12,928 bases of DNA, from the NCBI GenBank assembly GCA_002292925.1, contig DBCF01000079.1, forward strand, positions 1 through 12,928, read 5' to 3'. Of this stretch, positions 1-7,412 are shown in pieces (the stretch's first letter is position 1; each line of letters begins with the position of its first letter). A program made the position numbers and the translations under genes. The DNA comes from Roseiflexaceae bacterium UBA965 (GTDB taxonomy: Bacteria > Chloroflexota > Chloroflexia > Chloroflexales > Roseiflexaceae). The notes beneath the pieces are model-generated. The model searched no databases. It was not told the DNA's origin and saw nothing but the letters and a program-made list of their open reading frames with translations.

Positions 1-591
1 CATGCGCGAATCACGCACCATATCGGCCCCAAGCTGCCGACACAATTCACGCTTGGAGTCATTGCCGGCTGCAGTATAGACCGTCGACCCCCAGTGGTGT
101 GCCAACTGAATGGCGGCACTGCCGACTCCGCTCGCACCGGCATGGATAAATATCGACTCTCCAGCCTGTAATTCACCGAGGGTGATGAGATTGAGCCATG
201 CCGTCAAAAAGGCTTCGGGGATGGCAGCAGCCTGAGCGTCAGTCAAATTTGCAGGGACCGCCATGGCTTCGTTGGCGGGCACACAGGCATATTCGCCGTA
301 GCCGCCACCCGTCACCACCGCCATCACGCGCTGGCCAACTTGCCATGCACCCGCGGCCTGCACCACCTCGCCGACCACTTCGAGACCAAGGATGGCTGAA
401 GCGCCGGCAGGAGGTGGGTACAAGCCACGGCGTTGCAACAAATCGGCCCGATTCAAGGCCGCAGCCGTGACCCGCACCAACAATTCATCGGTGCGGGGCA
501 GTGGCGTAGCCACGGTATCGATCCGCAATGCACCAGCGCTATTGGCCGGTGCATCGTAGCCGACTGCCCGCATCTGGCTGGGGATTACCAT
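1..591 (-). CDS. PIG3-type NAD(P)H quinone oxidoreductase, C-terminus cut off by window edge
   Basis: Zinc-free medium-chain dehydrogenase/reductase of the quinone oxidoreductase (TP53I3/PIG3-like) family, which uses NADPH to reduce quinones in the cytosol. The first 197 residues are present. The N-terminal GroES-like domain carries ALNRADLLQRRG, a PPPAGAS stretch and an ILGLEVVGEV stretch, all characteristic of this subfamily. The start of the Rossmann domain has the dinucleotide motif HAGASGVGSAAIQLA, followed by a TAAGNDSKRE-type nucleotide-binding strand. The chosen start (ATG at 591-589) forms ATGGTAA with the stop of the upstream ThuA-like gene, suggesting translational coupling; an alternative ATG at 573 is nearer the usual family N-terminus. 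The frame stays open to base 1, where the family's remaining roughly 130 residues should continue. The family call is secure; the physiological substrate is not known. Confidence 0.85.
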   Translation of the reverse strand, partial: MVIPSQMRAVGYDAPANSAGALRIDTVATPLPRTDELLVRVTAAALNRADLLQRRGLYPPPAGASAILGLEVVGEVVQAAGAWQVGQRVMAVVTGGGYGEYACVPANEAMAVPANLTDAQAAAIPEAFLTAWLNLITLGELQAGESIFIHAGASGVGSAAIQLAHHWGSTVYTAAGNDSKRELCRQLGADMVRDSRM

Positions 592-1250
592 GCCCAACCC
601 TCTGCACGTGAGGCCCACAACAACCCACGCTCGACGATGGTGCGGGCTTCAATTACATCGAAATCTTTGGCGACGTGACCGAGTGAGGTGTATGACACCC
701 GACCTTTACCCCAACGGCGCTTCCAGACCACCGGCATCACGGTGCCCTTGATCCAATCGCAGTATTCGTCACCAAAGGTGGTGGTGGCCAATACCTGATT
801 GCCTGGGTCGGTATGCATGTAGTATTGCTCAGAATGCATTTTGAAATCACTCAACCCAGCAGTAATCGGGTCGTTGTGGTTGGTAATGTTGACGGTGTAA
901 TCGATGATGTTGCCGGGGTGGGCAACCCACTGGCCACCGACCATGAATTGGTATTCGGTGTTGTTACGGAAGGAATCTGCCATGCCGCCGTGCCAGCCGG
1001 CAAAGCCGACGCCACTTGCGACGGCGTCAAGTAAGCCTTTTTCTTGTTCGCGGGTGATGGTGCTCATCGTTACCACTTGATTGATAACGCTGTACGAGGC
1101 CATTTTTTCGGCATCGAGATAGGCATCAAGTGTATCCGAAATCGTGACTTCGTAGCCTTGGCTGAGCAAGTATGGCGCAAAAATATCGACACATTGCTTT
1201 GGTTCGTGACCGTCCCAGCCGCCCCACACAAACAACGCAGTTTTAGCCAT
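585..1250 (-). CDS. ThuA-like domain protein (trehalose-utilisation family)
   Basis: A 221-residue protein of the ThuA-like domain family, which has a class-I glutamine-amidotransferase-like fold. Family members are linked to sugar metabolism (ThuA acts in trehalose/sucrose catabolism of rhizobia), but the chemistry of most is undefined. Seen here: an N-terminal beta-strand start MAKTALFVWGGWDGHEP, the family signature GWHGG at residues 86-89 within GFAGWHGGMAD, VGGQWVAHPG around 104-113, SEQYYMH at 140-146, and GKGRVSYTSLGH at 181-192. The length fits a stand-alone ThuA domain, with no signal peptide. The start at 1250 is preferred over an upstream in-frame start at 1307 because AAGGAG lies 8-9 bases before it. 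It is the first gene of a minus-strand pair: its stop overlaps the ATG of the quinone oxidoreductase gene. An extended -10 (TGGTATGAT) lies about 40 bases upstream. The family is clear; the role is unknown. Confidence 0.82.
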   Translation of the reverse strand: MAKTALFVWGGWDGHEPKQCVDIFAPYLLSQGYEVTISDTLDAYLDAEKMASYSVINQVVTMSTITREQEKGLLDAVASGVGFAGWHGGMADSFRNNTEYQFMVGGQWVAHPGNIIDYTVNITNHNDPITAGLSDFKMHSEQYYMHTDPGNQVLATTTFGDEYCDWIKGTVMPVVWKRRWGKGRVSYTSLGHVAKDFDVIEARTIVERGLLWASRAEGWAW

Positions 1251-1286
1251 GATGCAGACTCCTTGTACAAAAAATTGGATGGCTCT

Positions 1287-1295
1287 ATCATACCA
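1287..1295 (-). promoter_or_regulatory. Extended -10 promoter candidate for the ThuA-like gene
   Basis: On the minus strand the sequence reads TGGTATGAT, a TGn extension plus a near-consensus -10 hexamer, 37 bases before the ThuA start. No good -35 is visible, as is common for extended -10 promoters. The same nonamer recurs upstream of bchG at 12231-12239. Confidence 0.4.
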
Positions 1296-1328
1296 CGCTG
1301 ATTGCATATGTAGACCACTGACCTATAG

Positions 1329-1334
1329 TATAAT
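1329..1334 (+). promoter_or_regulatory. Perfect -10 hexamer for the dehydrogenase-aminotransferase pair
   Basis: TATAAT lies 34 bases before the ATG at 1368 in the divergent intergenic region (1251-1367). No convincing -35 was found at 16-18 bases spacing; the best match, TTGCAT at 1302, is 21 bases away. Likely the start of the 1368-3494 transcript. Confidence 0.4.
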
Positions 1335-1367
1335 TTGGTCACACAATCAGATATTGAGGAACAAACA

Positions 1368-2264
1368 ATGACACAACCGACTGTTGGCTATATTGGCCTG
1401 GGCATCATGGGGCGTGGCATGGCCCACAATCTGCTCAAAGCGGGCTACACCCTCAACGTGTGGAATCGCACCGCCAGCCGCATGGATGAGCTGGCCAGTG
1501 CCGGCGCCACTCCCCGCACCAGCCCCGCCGACGTCGCCGCCCATAGCGACATCATCATTATCTGCGTCAGCGATACGCCTGATGTAGTCGCAGTGATTGC
1601 CGGTGCCGATGGCGTGCTCCAAGGGATACGCGCCGGGGCATTGGTCATCGATATGAGTACCATTAGCCCACAAACCACCGTCGAATTGGCGAGCCAGGTA
1701 CGCGCTAAAGGGGCCAGCATGCTCGATGCCCCCGTCAGTGGTGGTAGCGAAGGTGCCGCAAAAGGGACGCTCAGCATCATGGTGGGTGGCGACGAAGCCG
1801 ATTTCAACCGCGCCTTGCCGGTATTCCAAGCGATGGGCAAAAACATCGTCCTCGTCGGCGCTCAAGGTGCTGGCCAAACGGTCAAGTTGGTCAACCAAAT
1901 CCTGGTGGTAGGTAATGCCTTGGCGATGAGCGAAGCGCTGTTGTTTGCCCAAGCGGGCGGCGTCGATGTCACCAAAGCCTTGGCCGCCGTCAGTGGTGGT
2001 GCTGCGGGGAGTTGGATGTTGTCCAACCGTGGTCCACAAATCCTCAACCGCGACTGGCGCCCTGGCTTTACCATCGACCTGCAACAAAAAGACCTGCGCC
2101 TCGTGTTGGCGGCAGCTGACGATGTGGGGGTGCCACTACCAGGCACCGCCCTGATCTTTCAACTCTATCGTACCTTGCAACAAGCAGGGCTCGGCCACGA
2201 AGGCAACCATGCCCTCGTCAAGGCGCTCGAACAACTGGCTCGCCTCGAAATCAACGCACAGTAA
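1368..2264 (+). CDS. GarR-like 3-hydroxyisobutyrate / 2-hydroxy-3-oxopropionate dehydrogenase
   Basis: A 298-residue cytosolic beta-hydroxyacid dehydrogenase that interconverts a 3-hydroxyacid and its semialdehyde with NAD(P)H. The N-terminal Rossmann motif is GYIGLGIMGRGMA (residues 7-19). The substrate-binding signature DAPVSGGSEGA is at 120-130, and the catalytic lysine K173 sits in GQTVKLVNQ with N177 behind it. The C-terminal helical domain has FTIDLQQKDL at 234-243. Overall similarity, including the HEGNHALVKALEQLARL tail, is closest to tartronate-semialdehyde reductase (GarR/GlxR). R34 after the second strand (WNRT) suggests NADP preference; that is inference. The start at 1368 is chosen because GAGGA lies 7 bases upstream; an earlier GTG at 1335 overlaps the -10 and lacks a ribosome site. 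An ArgD-like gene follows after 30 bases, probably in one operon. The exact substrate is uncertain. Confidence 0.87.
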   Translation: MTQPTVGYIGLGIMGRGMAHNLLKAGYTLNVWNRTASRMDELASAGATPRTSPADVAAHSDIIIICVSDTPDVVAVIAGADGVLQGIRAGALVIDMSTISPQTTVELASQVRAKGASMLDAPVSGGSEGAAKGTLSIMVGGDEADFNRALPVFQAMGKNIVLVGAQGAGQTVKLVNQILVVGNALAMSEALLFAQAGGVDVTKALAAVSGGAAGSWMLSNRGPQILNRDWRPGFTIDLQQKDLRLVLAAADDVGVPLPGTALIFQLYRTLQQAGLGHEGNHALVKALEQLARLEINAQ

Positions 2265-2294
2265 TCACCGATTTGCACCATATAAGGAGTCGCC

Positions 2295-3494
2295 ATGACG
2301 CCCGACATTGTCGCCCTCGATAATCAATACATTTTGCAGACCTATGGTCGGTCGAGCTTCGTCATCGAGCGCGGTGACGGCTGTTACCTCTATGACACCA
2401 CCGGCCAACAATACCTCGACTGCGTAGCCGGCATCGCCGTCAACGCCTTGGGCTATGGCGACCCTGACGTCACTGCGGCGATTAGCCAGCACGCCGGTGG
2501 ATTGTTGCATTTGTCGAACCTCTACCACAACATGTCTGGCGCAGTGCTCGCCAAAACCTTGGTCGAGAGTGCACCCTGGATTGACCGAGTGTTTTTTAGT
2601 AATAGTGGCGCTGAAGCCATCGAGGGTGCGATTAAATTTTCGCGCCGCTACGCCCGCGATCGTCATGGCGACGGCAAAAGCACCGTGGTGGCCTTTGACG
2701 GATCGTTCCATGGTCGCACCATGGGCGCTGTAGCCATCACTGCCCGAGAAAAATACCGGGCACCCTTTGCACCGGTCATGCCCGATGTGCGCTTTGGTGA
2801 TTACAACGACATCGACCAGCTCGAATCATTGATTACTGCTGACGTCTGTGCCGTGGTGATTGAACCCATCCAAGGTGAAGGTGGCTTGCGGGTGGCAAAC
2901 CTGGCCTATCTGCAAAAAATCCGGGCCTTGTGTGACAAATTTGATGCGCTGTTGATTTATGACGAAATCCAATGCGGCATCGGCCGCACCGGCACGATTT
3001 GGGCGCATCCCGCCGAAGCCGCCCCCGATATCATGACCATCGCCAAACCCCTCGGTGGCGGCTTGCCCATCGGGGCGATTTTGATGCGCCAAAAAGTCGC
3101 CGACACGATTCATGCCGGCGACCACGGGTCGACCTTTGCCGGTGGCCCCTTTGTCACCGCTGTCGCCCAAGTTGTTTTCAACAAAATCAACACCCCAGAA
3201 TTCTTGCAACACGTCCAGAGCACCAGCGACTACCTCGACGAATCACTGCAAGAATTGATGAGCCGCCACAGTGAAATCACCGAGTTGCGTGGCAAAGGCT
3301 TGATGCGCGGTATTCGCATGGACTTGCCCGTCAACAACGTGCGCGAAGCGGGCCACACCCACCACCTGCTGGTGGCCACCGCCGGCGACGACGTCATCCG
3401 GCTTGTACCACCGCTGATCCTCGAGCGCCATCATGTCGACGAGCTCGTGCAGAAACTCGACGCCGCCATTAGCGACGTCAAGTCAGCGCGCTAA
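2295..3494 (+). CDS. argD: Class III aminotransferase, ArgD-like (acetylornithine aminotransferase family)
   Basis: A 399-residue PLP-dependent aminotransferase of fold type I. It probably transaminates N-acetylornithine with 2-oxoglutarate in arginine/ornithine synthesis. Visible landmarks: FFSNSGAEA at 100-108 (phosphate-binding SGAE), FDGSFHGRTMGA at 134-145 with the cofactor-stacking F138-H139 and family-typical R141, EPIQGEGG at 190-197, YDEIQCGIGRTG at 222-233 with D223 for the pyridine nitrogen, the Schiff-base lysine K251 in IAKPLGGGLPIG, and GSTFAGGP at 278-285. Length is normal for ArgD. A clear ribosome site (AAGGAG, 6 bases before ATG) fixes the start. Its stop overlaps that of the convergent murE. 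The gene order next to a hydroxyacid dehydrogenase is not a standard arginine operon, so another omega-aminotransferase specificity remains possible. Confidence 0.8.
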   Translation: MTPDIVALDNQYILQTYGRSSFVIERGDGCYLYDTTGQQYLDCVAGIAVNALGYGDPDVTAAISQHAGGLLHLSNLYHNMSGAVLAKTLVESAPWIDRVFFSNSGAEAIEGAIKFSRRYARDRHGDGKSTVVAFDGSFHGRTMGAVAITAREKYRAPFAPVMPDVRFGDYNDIDQLESLITADVCAVVIEPIQGEGGLRVANLAYLQKIRALCDKFDALLIYDEIQCGIGRTGTIWAHPAEAAPDIMTIAKPLGGGLPIGAILMRQKVADTIHAGDHGSTFAGGPFVTAVAQVVFNKINTPEFLQHVQSTSDYLDESLQELMSRHSEITELRGKGLMRGIRMDLPVNNVREAGHTHHLLVATAGDDVIRLVPPLILERHHVDELVQKLDAAISDVKSAR

Positions 3495-5032
3495 CCGGCA
3501 TAGCCTAATTCAGCCAATATCGTGCGTGCCACAGCGGCTTCATCCCACGGGATGGAGCCGTTGGCATTGATGATGCTGCCTTCGTGGCCCTTGCCGAGCA
3601 ACAACACCATGTCGTTGCCGTCGGCCATTGCCAACGCCGCTCGGATAGCCGCAGTGCGATCGGGGATGAGAAACAAATCGACGCCGTCACGCCGCCCGTG
3701 TTGGCGAGCACCGACGGCGATTTCTGCGATGATGGCCATGCGGTCTTCGCCACGAGGGTCTTCGTCGCTCACAAACACCACGTCGCAGTACTGGGCGGCA
3801 ATTGCCCCTTGCTGTGGGCGTTTTTCGCGGTCACGTTCACCCGCCGACCCAAATACCACAATCAAGCGACCGTGGGTAATCGGGCGTACGATGCTCATCA
3901 CTTTTTCAAAGGAAGCCGGTGTATGGGCATAATCGACGAGCACCGTAAATGGCTGACCTACATCGATGCGTTGCATGCGGCCACGCACGCCGTCGATGGC
4001 GGCAATGGCGGTGAGGGCATCGTCGAGTGGCACTCCTTCGGTGAGGGCAACGGTCAGGGCAGCCAAGGCATTCCAGACATTGAAATCGCCGGTTAATTTG
4101 AGGTGGACAGCCCGATTGCCCCAGTGTGATTCGAGATCAAAAAATAACCCTGCGGCACTGCTCACCACATTGCGCGCCCGCACATCTGCCGGGGCATGCA
4201 CGCCATAGGTCAGGCGCGTGGCGCGTAAGGGTGCGGCGGCAAGGAATAATTTGTGGTGGGGGTCGTCGACATTCACGATAGCGGTTTTGGATTGCTTGAG
4301 AGGGGCATCGCTGTCATCGGCCAACATCTCGAACAAGCGCATTTTGTCGGCCCGGTATTGGGCGATGCTGCCATGGAAGTCGAGGTGCTCGCTAGTGACA
4401 TTGGTGAGCACCGCCACATCAAAACCACTACCAGCCAAGCGTTGCCAACGGGCAGACAAGGCATGTGAGGTTGATTCGAGGATGGCATGACTACAGCCGG
4501 CGGCCACCATTTGTTGGAGCATAGCCTGGATTTCGGGGGCTTCGGGGGTACTTTGACGGGTAGCATTGGCCCACAGTTTGTCGGCAACTTTGAAATCAGC
4601 GGTGCCCACCAATCCCGAACGCCGCCCGGCCACATCAAGGGCTTTGGCGGTGAGGTAGGTGGTGGTAGTCTTGCCGTCGGTGCCGGTAATCCCCACTACA
4701 CGTAATTGTTGACCAGGGTAGCGGGCCAGGGCGGCAGCCACATGACCCAAGGCGGGGCGGGCATTGGCTACTCGTAGGGCGGCAACGCTAATCTGATCGT
4801 CATAGGCGGGGTCTTCGTAGATGACGGCCACCGCGCCACGGACAATTGCGTCGGCGATATGGCTATGCCCGTCAATATGGAAGCCGCGATAGGCCACAAA
4901 AATCGCCCCCGGTGTGGTCTGGCGTGAATCGTAGACAATCGTGACCACTGCCACCTGCATATCACCACGAGTGGCCAATACGTCAGGAATCGTGGTAGTG
5001 GCCTGGGCAAATGACATGGGTGGTTGATTCAT
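3491..5032 (-). CDS. murE: UDP-MurNAc-L-Ala-D-Glu ligase (MurE), third amino acid of peptidoglycan stem
   Basis: A 513-residue cytosolic ATP-dependent Mur ligase that adds the diamino acid to UDP-MurNAc-L-Ala-D-Glu. Three Mur domains are in order. The N-terminal UDP-binding domain has VYDSRQTTPGAIFVAYRG at 33-50. The central ATPase has P-loop GITGTDGKTTTTY at 114-126, NVTSEHLDFHG at 211-221 and the expected carbamylated lysine K230 in YRADK. The C-terminal domain has VDYAHTP at 366-372 and GKGHE at 480-484. The substrate-selecting loop reads SDEDPRGED (422-430), not the DNPR of diaminopimelate-adding enzymes. GGGAG lies 10 bases before the ATG. It is 19 bases downstream of the SGNH hydrolase gene and probably co-transcribed with it. 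Its stop overlaps the argD stop. Confidence 0.93.
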   Translation of the reverse strand: MNQPPMSFAQATTTIPDVLATRGDMQVAVVTIVYDSRQTTPGAIFVAYRGFHIDGHSHIADAIVRGAVAVIYEDPAYDDQISVAALRVANARPALGHVAAALARYPGQQLRVVGITGTDGKTTTTYLTAKALDVAGRRSGLVGTADFKVADKLWANATRQSTPEAPEIQAMLQQMVAAGCSHAILESTSHALSARWQRLAGSGFDVAVLTNVTSEHLDFHGSIAQYRADKMRLFEMLADDSDAPLKQSKTAIVNVDDPHHKLFLAAAPLRATRLTYGVHAPADVRARNVVSSAAGLFFDLESHWGNRAVHLKLTGDFNVWNALAALTVALTEGVPLDDALTAIAAIDGVRGRMQRIDVGQPFTVLVDYAHTPASFEKVMSIVRPITHGRLIVVFGSAGERDREKRPQQGAIAAQYCDVVFVSDEDPRGEDRMAIIAEIAVGARQHGRRDGVDLFLIPDRTAAIRAALAMADGNDMVLLLGKGHEGSIINANGSIPWDEAAVARTILAELGYAG

Positions 5033-5051
5033 CGCAATATTGCTCCCTTAT

Positions 5052-5765
5052 TTAGCCATCAATATTAAGTAATTGCTTGAGCGTCGGTAATACGGTCTGG
5101 GCCACGAGTCGCGCCCCGGCTTCGCTCAAATGCACGCCATCGACCACCAAATGGAAGCCACGGTCATGGGCAATCTGGGCATACGTCGTCGCGCCACGTT
5201 GGATGTTCCATTCATCACGGGCTACCTGGAGCAGATGATATTTGGGACCCTTACGCGGGTCGGTACGCATCGTAGCCACAAAAGCAGCCCGCACATCGAC
5301 CACGGGGAGATGGAATTTGGTGGCGAGCCGATGCACCACATGCACATAGCCGTCGAGCAAGGCCTGACCTGGGGTATCGGGGATTTCGTCAATCGTGGTT
5401 TGGGTAAACAACACCACAGCAATCCCCGCGTGTTGCAATCGTTGAATAATCCCCGTATAAAAGGCTTCAAAGGCGGGAATATCAATAGCCACGGGGATTT
5501 TTTTAGCGGTACGGTAATAAAACCGGCTAATCGGCTCACCATACGCAGTGCCAAAATCATTCAGGCCAATCATGATGCTTACCAAATCGGGTTGGTGGGC
5601 AATCACATCGGCATCGAGACGCATTAGGAGATTGTAGGTGGTATCGCCATCGATACCGCGATTTACGACATCGACACCAGGCAGCGCCGTGCGCACCATA
5701 TCAACATATGAGGAGCCGATGCGCCCTTGGGTGATACTATCACCAAAACAAATTAATCGTGGCAT
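5052..5765 (-). CDS. SGNH/GDSL-family hydrolase
   Basis: A 237-residue SGNH hydrolase (esterase/lipase/acyl-hydrolase superfamily). All four blocks are present: FGDSITQG at 7-14 with nucleophile S10, NRGIDGDT with G37, GLND with N69, and DGVHLSEAG at 209-217 with D209 and H212. There is no signal peptide, so a cytosolic location is likely. The substrate cannot be inferred; relatives act on acyl esters, thioesters or carbohydrate acetyl groups. Adjacency to murE with a 19-base gap suggests a shared transcript and hints at, but does not show, a cell-wall role. An alternative TTG start at 5777 adds four residues; neither start has a convincing ribosome site, so the ATG next to the GDS block was chosen. 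Confidence 0.83.
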   Translation of the reverse strand: MPRLICFGDSITQGRIGSSYVDMVRTALPGVDVVNRGIDGDTTYNLLMRLDADVIAHQPDLVSIMIGLNDFGTAYGEPISRFYYRTAKKIPVAIDIPAFEAFYTGIIQRLQHAGIAVVLFTQTTIDEIPDTPGQALLDGYVHVVHRLATKFHLPVVDVRAAFVATMRTDPRKGPKYHLLQVARDEWNIQRGATTYAQIAHDRGFHLVVDGVHLSEAGARLVAQTVLPTLKQLLNIDG

Positions 5766-5816
5766 AACGTGTTTCAATCACTCATTCATTGTGCGTACAC
5801 TGCGGATATTATGACA

Positions 5817-5849
5817 CAAAACCCCGTCCAAGGCCGTGCTTGGACGGGG
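5817..5849 (-). terminator. Rho-independent terminator of the regulator/147-residue gene unit
   Basis: Perfect 11-bp inverted repeat CCCCGTCCAAG (5822-5832) and CTTGGACGGGG (5839-5849) with a six-base loop. On the minus strand it is followed by TTTT. It lies 15 bases past the stop of the gene at 5864-6307. On the plus strand no T-run follows, so it acts only leftward. Confidence 0.85.
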
Positions 5850-5863
5850 AAGCGGCGTAGCAA

Positions 5864-6307
5864 TTACACCCGCGCGGAGGTTGGTTTGTAGTCGAGGGCG
5901 TGCAAAAAGACTTGCTCCAAAATATCGAGTGAGCGTCGATCTGCCGAATCAATGGTTGCAAAGGTGCGTGATGCTTCGAAATACCAGCGCACCATAGCAT
6001 GCATTTGATGACGCTCTATGCCATGAATCGGCAAGGCGGTCAATAGCCATTTGCATTCGCGTTCGATGATTTCGACGGCACGCAAGCGCAAGGCAGTCTG
6101 GACTAAGCGGTGCATACGCCGAGGAGATTCAACGAACATTTTTTGTTGGAACTGCACGGCATCAATACGTTCGGGGTTATAACCCATCTGTACAAAGTTG
6201 CGTTCGAGTTGTTGCGAAACGGTTTTGCAGATGATATCAGAGCGTCGATCAAGTTCAGTAGCAACCCTGTTACCACTATTTATCAGCCAATCTTCGAGGG
6301 CACGCAT
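5864..6307 (-). CDS. Unrecognised 147-residue helical protein
   Basis: I do not recognise this family. The protein is 147 residues, rich in Arg, Glu, Leu and Gln, with no signal peptide or membrane segment, and appears nearly all helical. Visible features are a cluster of histidines H95, H100 and H103 in IHGIERHQMH, two cysteines (C27, C85), and a motif MVRWYFEA at 105-112. The region GYNPERIDA interrupts two amphipathic stretches. The start is well supported: AAAGGAG lies 9 bases before the ATG. It begins 30 bases after the stop of the B12-type MerR regulator and ends at a strong terminator, so the two genes form one transcript. The context suggests a partner or target of the regulator, but no function can be assigned. 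Confidence 0.72.
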   Translation of the reverse strand: MRALEDWLINSGNRVATELDRRSDIICKTVSQQLERNFVQMGYNPERIDAVQFQQKMFVESPRRMHRLVQTALRLRAVEIIERECKWLLTALPIHGIERHQMHAMVRWYFEASRTFATIDSADRRSLDILEQVFLHALDYKPTSARV

Positions 6308-6337
6308 ACGCTATTGCTCCTTTGCTGATACGTACAG

Positions 6338-7378
6338 TTATTGCATCCCAAATCTTACCCGACCGTTAATATTGAGCCTATTGTTGTGGAGCATATTTGG
6401 CAATGACATATTCGCCAGGTCGTCGCTCATTTCGAGTGCGGTTTGTGCTGCCGTCACAAAGTCATCACCCATATACATCCCTGGCATCCGCCGACATAAT
6501 TCGGGGTTCTCGACAAAGGCTTTGCCTGCATACCCAAAGCGCAAACCATGATGATGCAACGACACCACCAATTGACCGATTTGTTGCAACGGCACCACGT
6601 GATCAATCATCGACGCCGACAGCACCACAACCGCAGGTGCTTGCGTCAACAAGAATTCACTCATCCCTTGAATACTTACATTGGGACCCATATAAACCAC
6701 GTCCCAGGCTTGTTGTTCCATTAATAGTGCAAAGACCATTGAGCCAATGTCATGTTCATCACCGGTACCTGCACCACAAATCAAGCGTGTCCCATTACCA
6801 AATGGTGCATGTACTTGCAAGAGACCTGCTAGCCGTTGGCGTACAAATTGCACCGCCACTTGTACTTGCACCGTACAATTCTCGCCGTACATCCAACGAT
6901 TACCGAGATCATCCAAGATTGGTAATACCACATCATATAAAAGGACATCGATAGGGAACAAGGTGATCGCCGTATTCATCAAGGCATGGGCTTGACGCAT
7001 GTTGGCGGTCATCAAGGCATCAGCGATTTGGTGGCGTAAATCAGGCCAACCAGCATCACTAATGTGCATTTGGGGGCGCACAGTGGCGGCAACAGGAGCA
7101 ACTATGGATTCTTCGGTAGGATCAGCGTGCAACAATGATACCGCTTGGCTGATAGCGATCCCATCTTCGGTCGCTTTTTTTAGCCATTTGATTATTTCGA
7201 TATCGCGTTGCGAATACAAACGATGCCCGTGATCAGTACGCGTCGGGCGGGGGACTCCGTAACGCTGTTCCCATGCGCGCAATGTCGAAACATTGACTTG
7301 AGTTTGTTGTACTACTGCCTTAATGTTGTAGCGTGCAGTGTCGGAAAAGGCAAGTAGGTGTCGGATTTGATCAATCAT
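6338..7378 (-). CDS. MerR-family regulator with cobalamin-binding-type domain (CarH/LitR-like)
   Basis: A 346-residue transcription regulator. The N-terminal MerR helix-turn-helix has VNVSTLRAWEQRYGVPRPTRT (28-48, key WEQRYG) and GHRLYSQRDI at 51-60, the signature of CarA/CarH/LitR proteins. The middle four-helix cap (about 112-190) contains LGNRW (W162). The C-terminal Rossmann-like B12 domain begins at about 196, with GDEHDIGS at 206-213 supplying the expected lower axial histidine H209. CarH proteins use adenosylcobalamin as a light sensor. Here the upper-cap W-x9-EH motif is altered: W162 is present, but Val172-Gln173 replace Glu-His. The start at 7378 is preferred because GAGG lies 6 bases upstream; an in-frame ATG at 7390 lacks a ribosome site. 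It is transcribed away from the puf operon, about 1.2 kb distant, and leads the 147-residue gene. The family is clear; ligand and targets are inferred. Confidence 0.87.
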   Translation of the reverse strand: MIDQIRHLLAFSDTARYNIKAVVQQTQVNVSTLRAWEQRYGVPRPTRTDHGHRLYSQRDIEIIKWLKKATEDGIAISQAVSLLHADPTEESIVAPVAATVRPQMHISDAGWPDLRHQIADALMTANMRQAHALMNTAITLFPIDVLLYDVVLPILDDLGNRWMYGENCTVQVQVAVQFVRQRLAGLLQVHAPFGNGTRLICGAGTGDEHDIGSMVFALLMEQQAWDVVYMGPNVSIQGMSEFLLTQAPAVVVLSASMIDHVVPLQQIGQLVVSLHHHGLRFGYAGKAFVENPELCRRMPGMYMGDDFVTAAQTALEMSDDLANMSLPNMLHNNRLNINGRVRFGMQ

Positions 7379-7412
7379 CGACCACCTCATTCTTATACAT
7401 ACAGTACACGTA

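Noticed and set aside
1347..2087. 246-codon minus-strand open frame inside the dehydrogenase gene
   Set aside because: It lies fully opposite a well-supported gene with all family motifs. Its translation is Ala/Asp/Gly-rich antisense with no recognisable domain and no ribosome site.
3584..4096. 170-codon plus-strand open frame opposite murE
   Set aside because: Antisense shadow of a clear Mur ligase; no motif or ribosome site of its own.
5130..5627. 165-codon plus-strand open frame opposite the SGNH hydrolase
   Set aside because: Antisense shadow; the minus-strand frame contains all four SGNH blocks.
6397..6954. 185-codon plus-strand open frame opposite the MerR/B12 regulator
   Set aside because: Antisense shadow of the regulator with low-complexity His/Pro/Ser composition.
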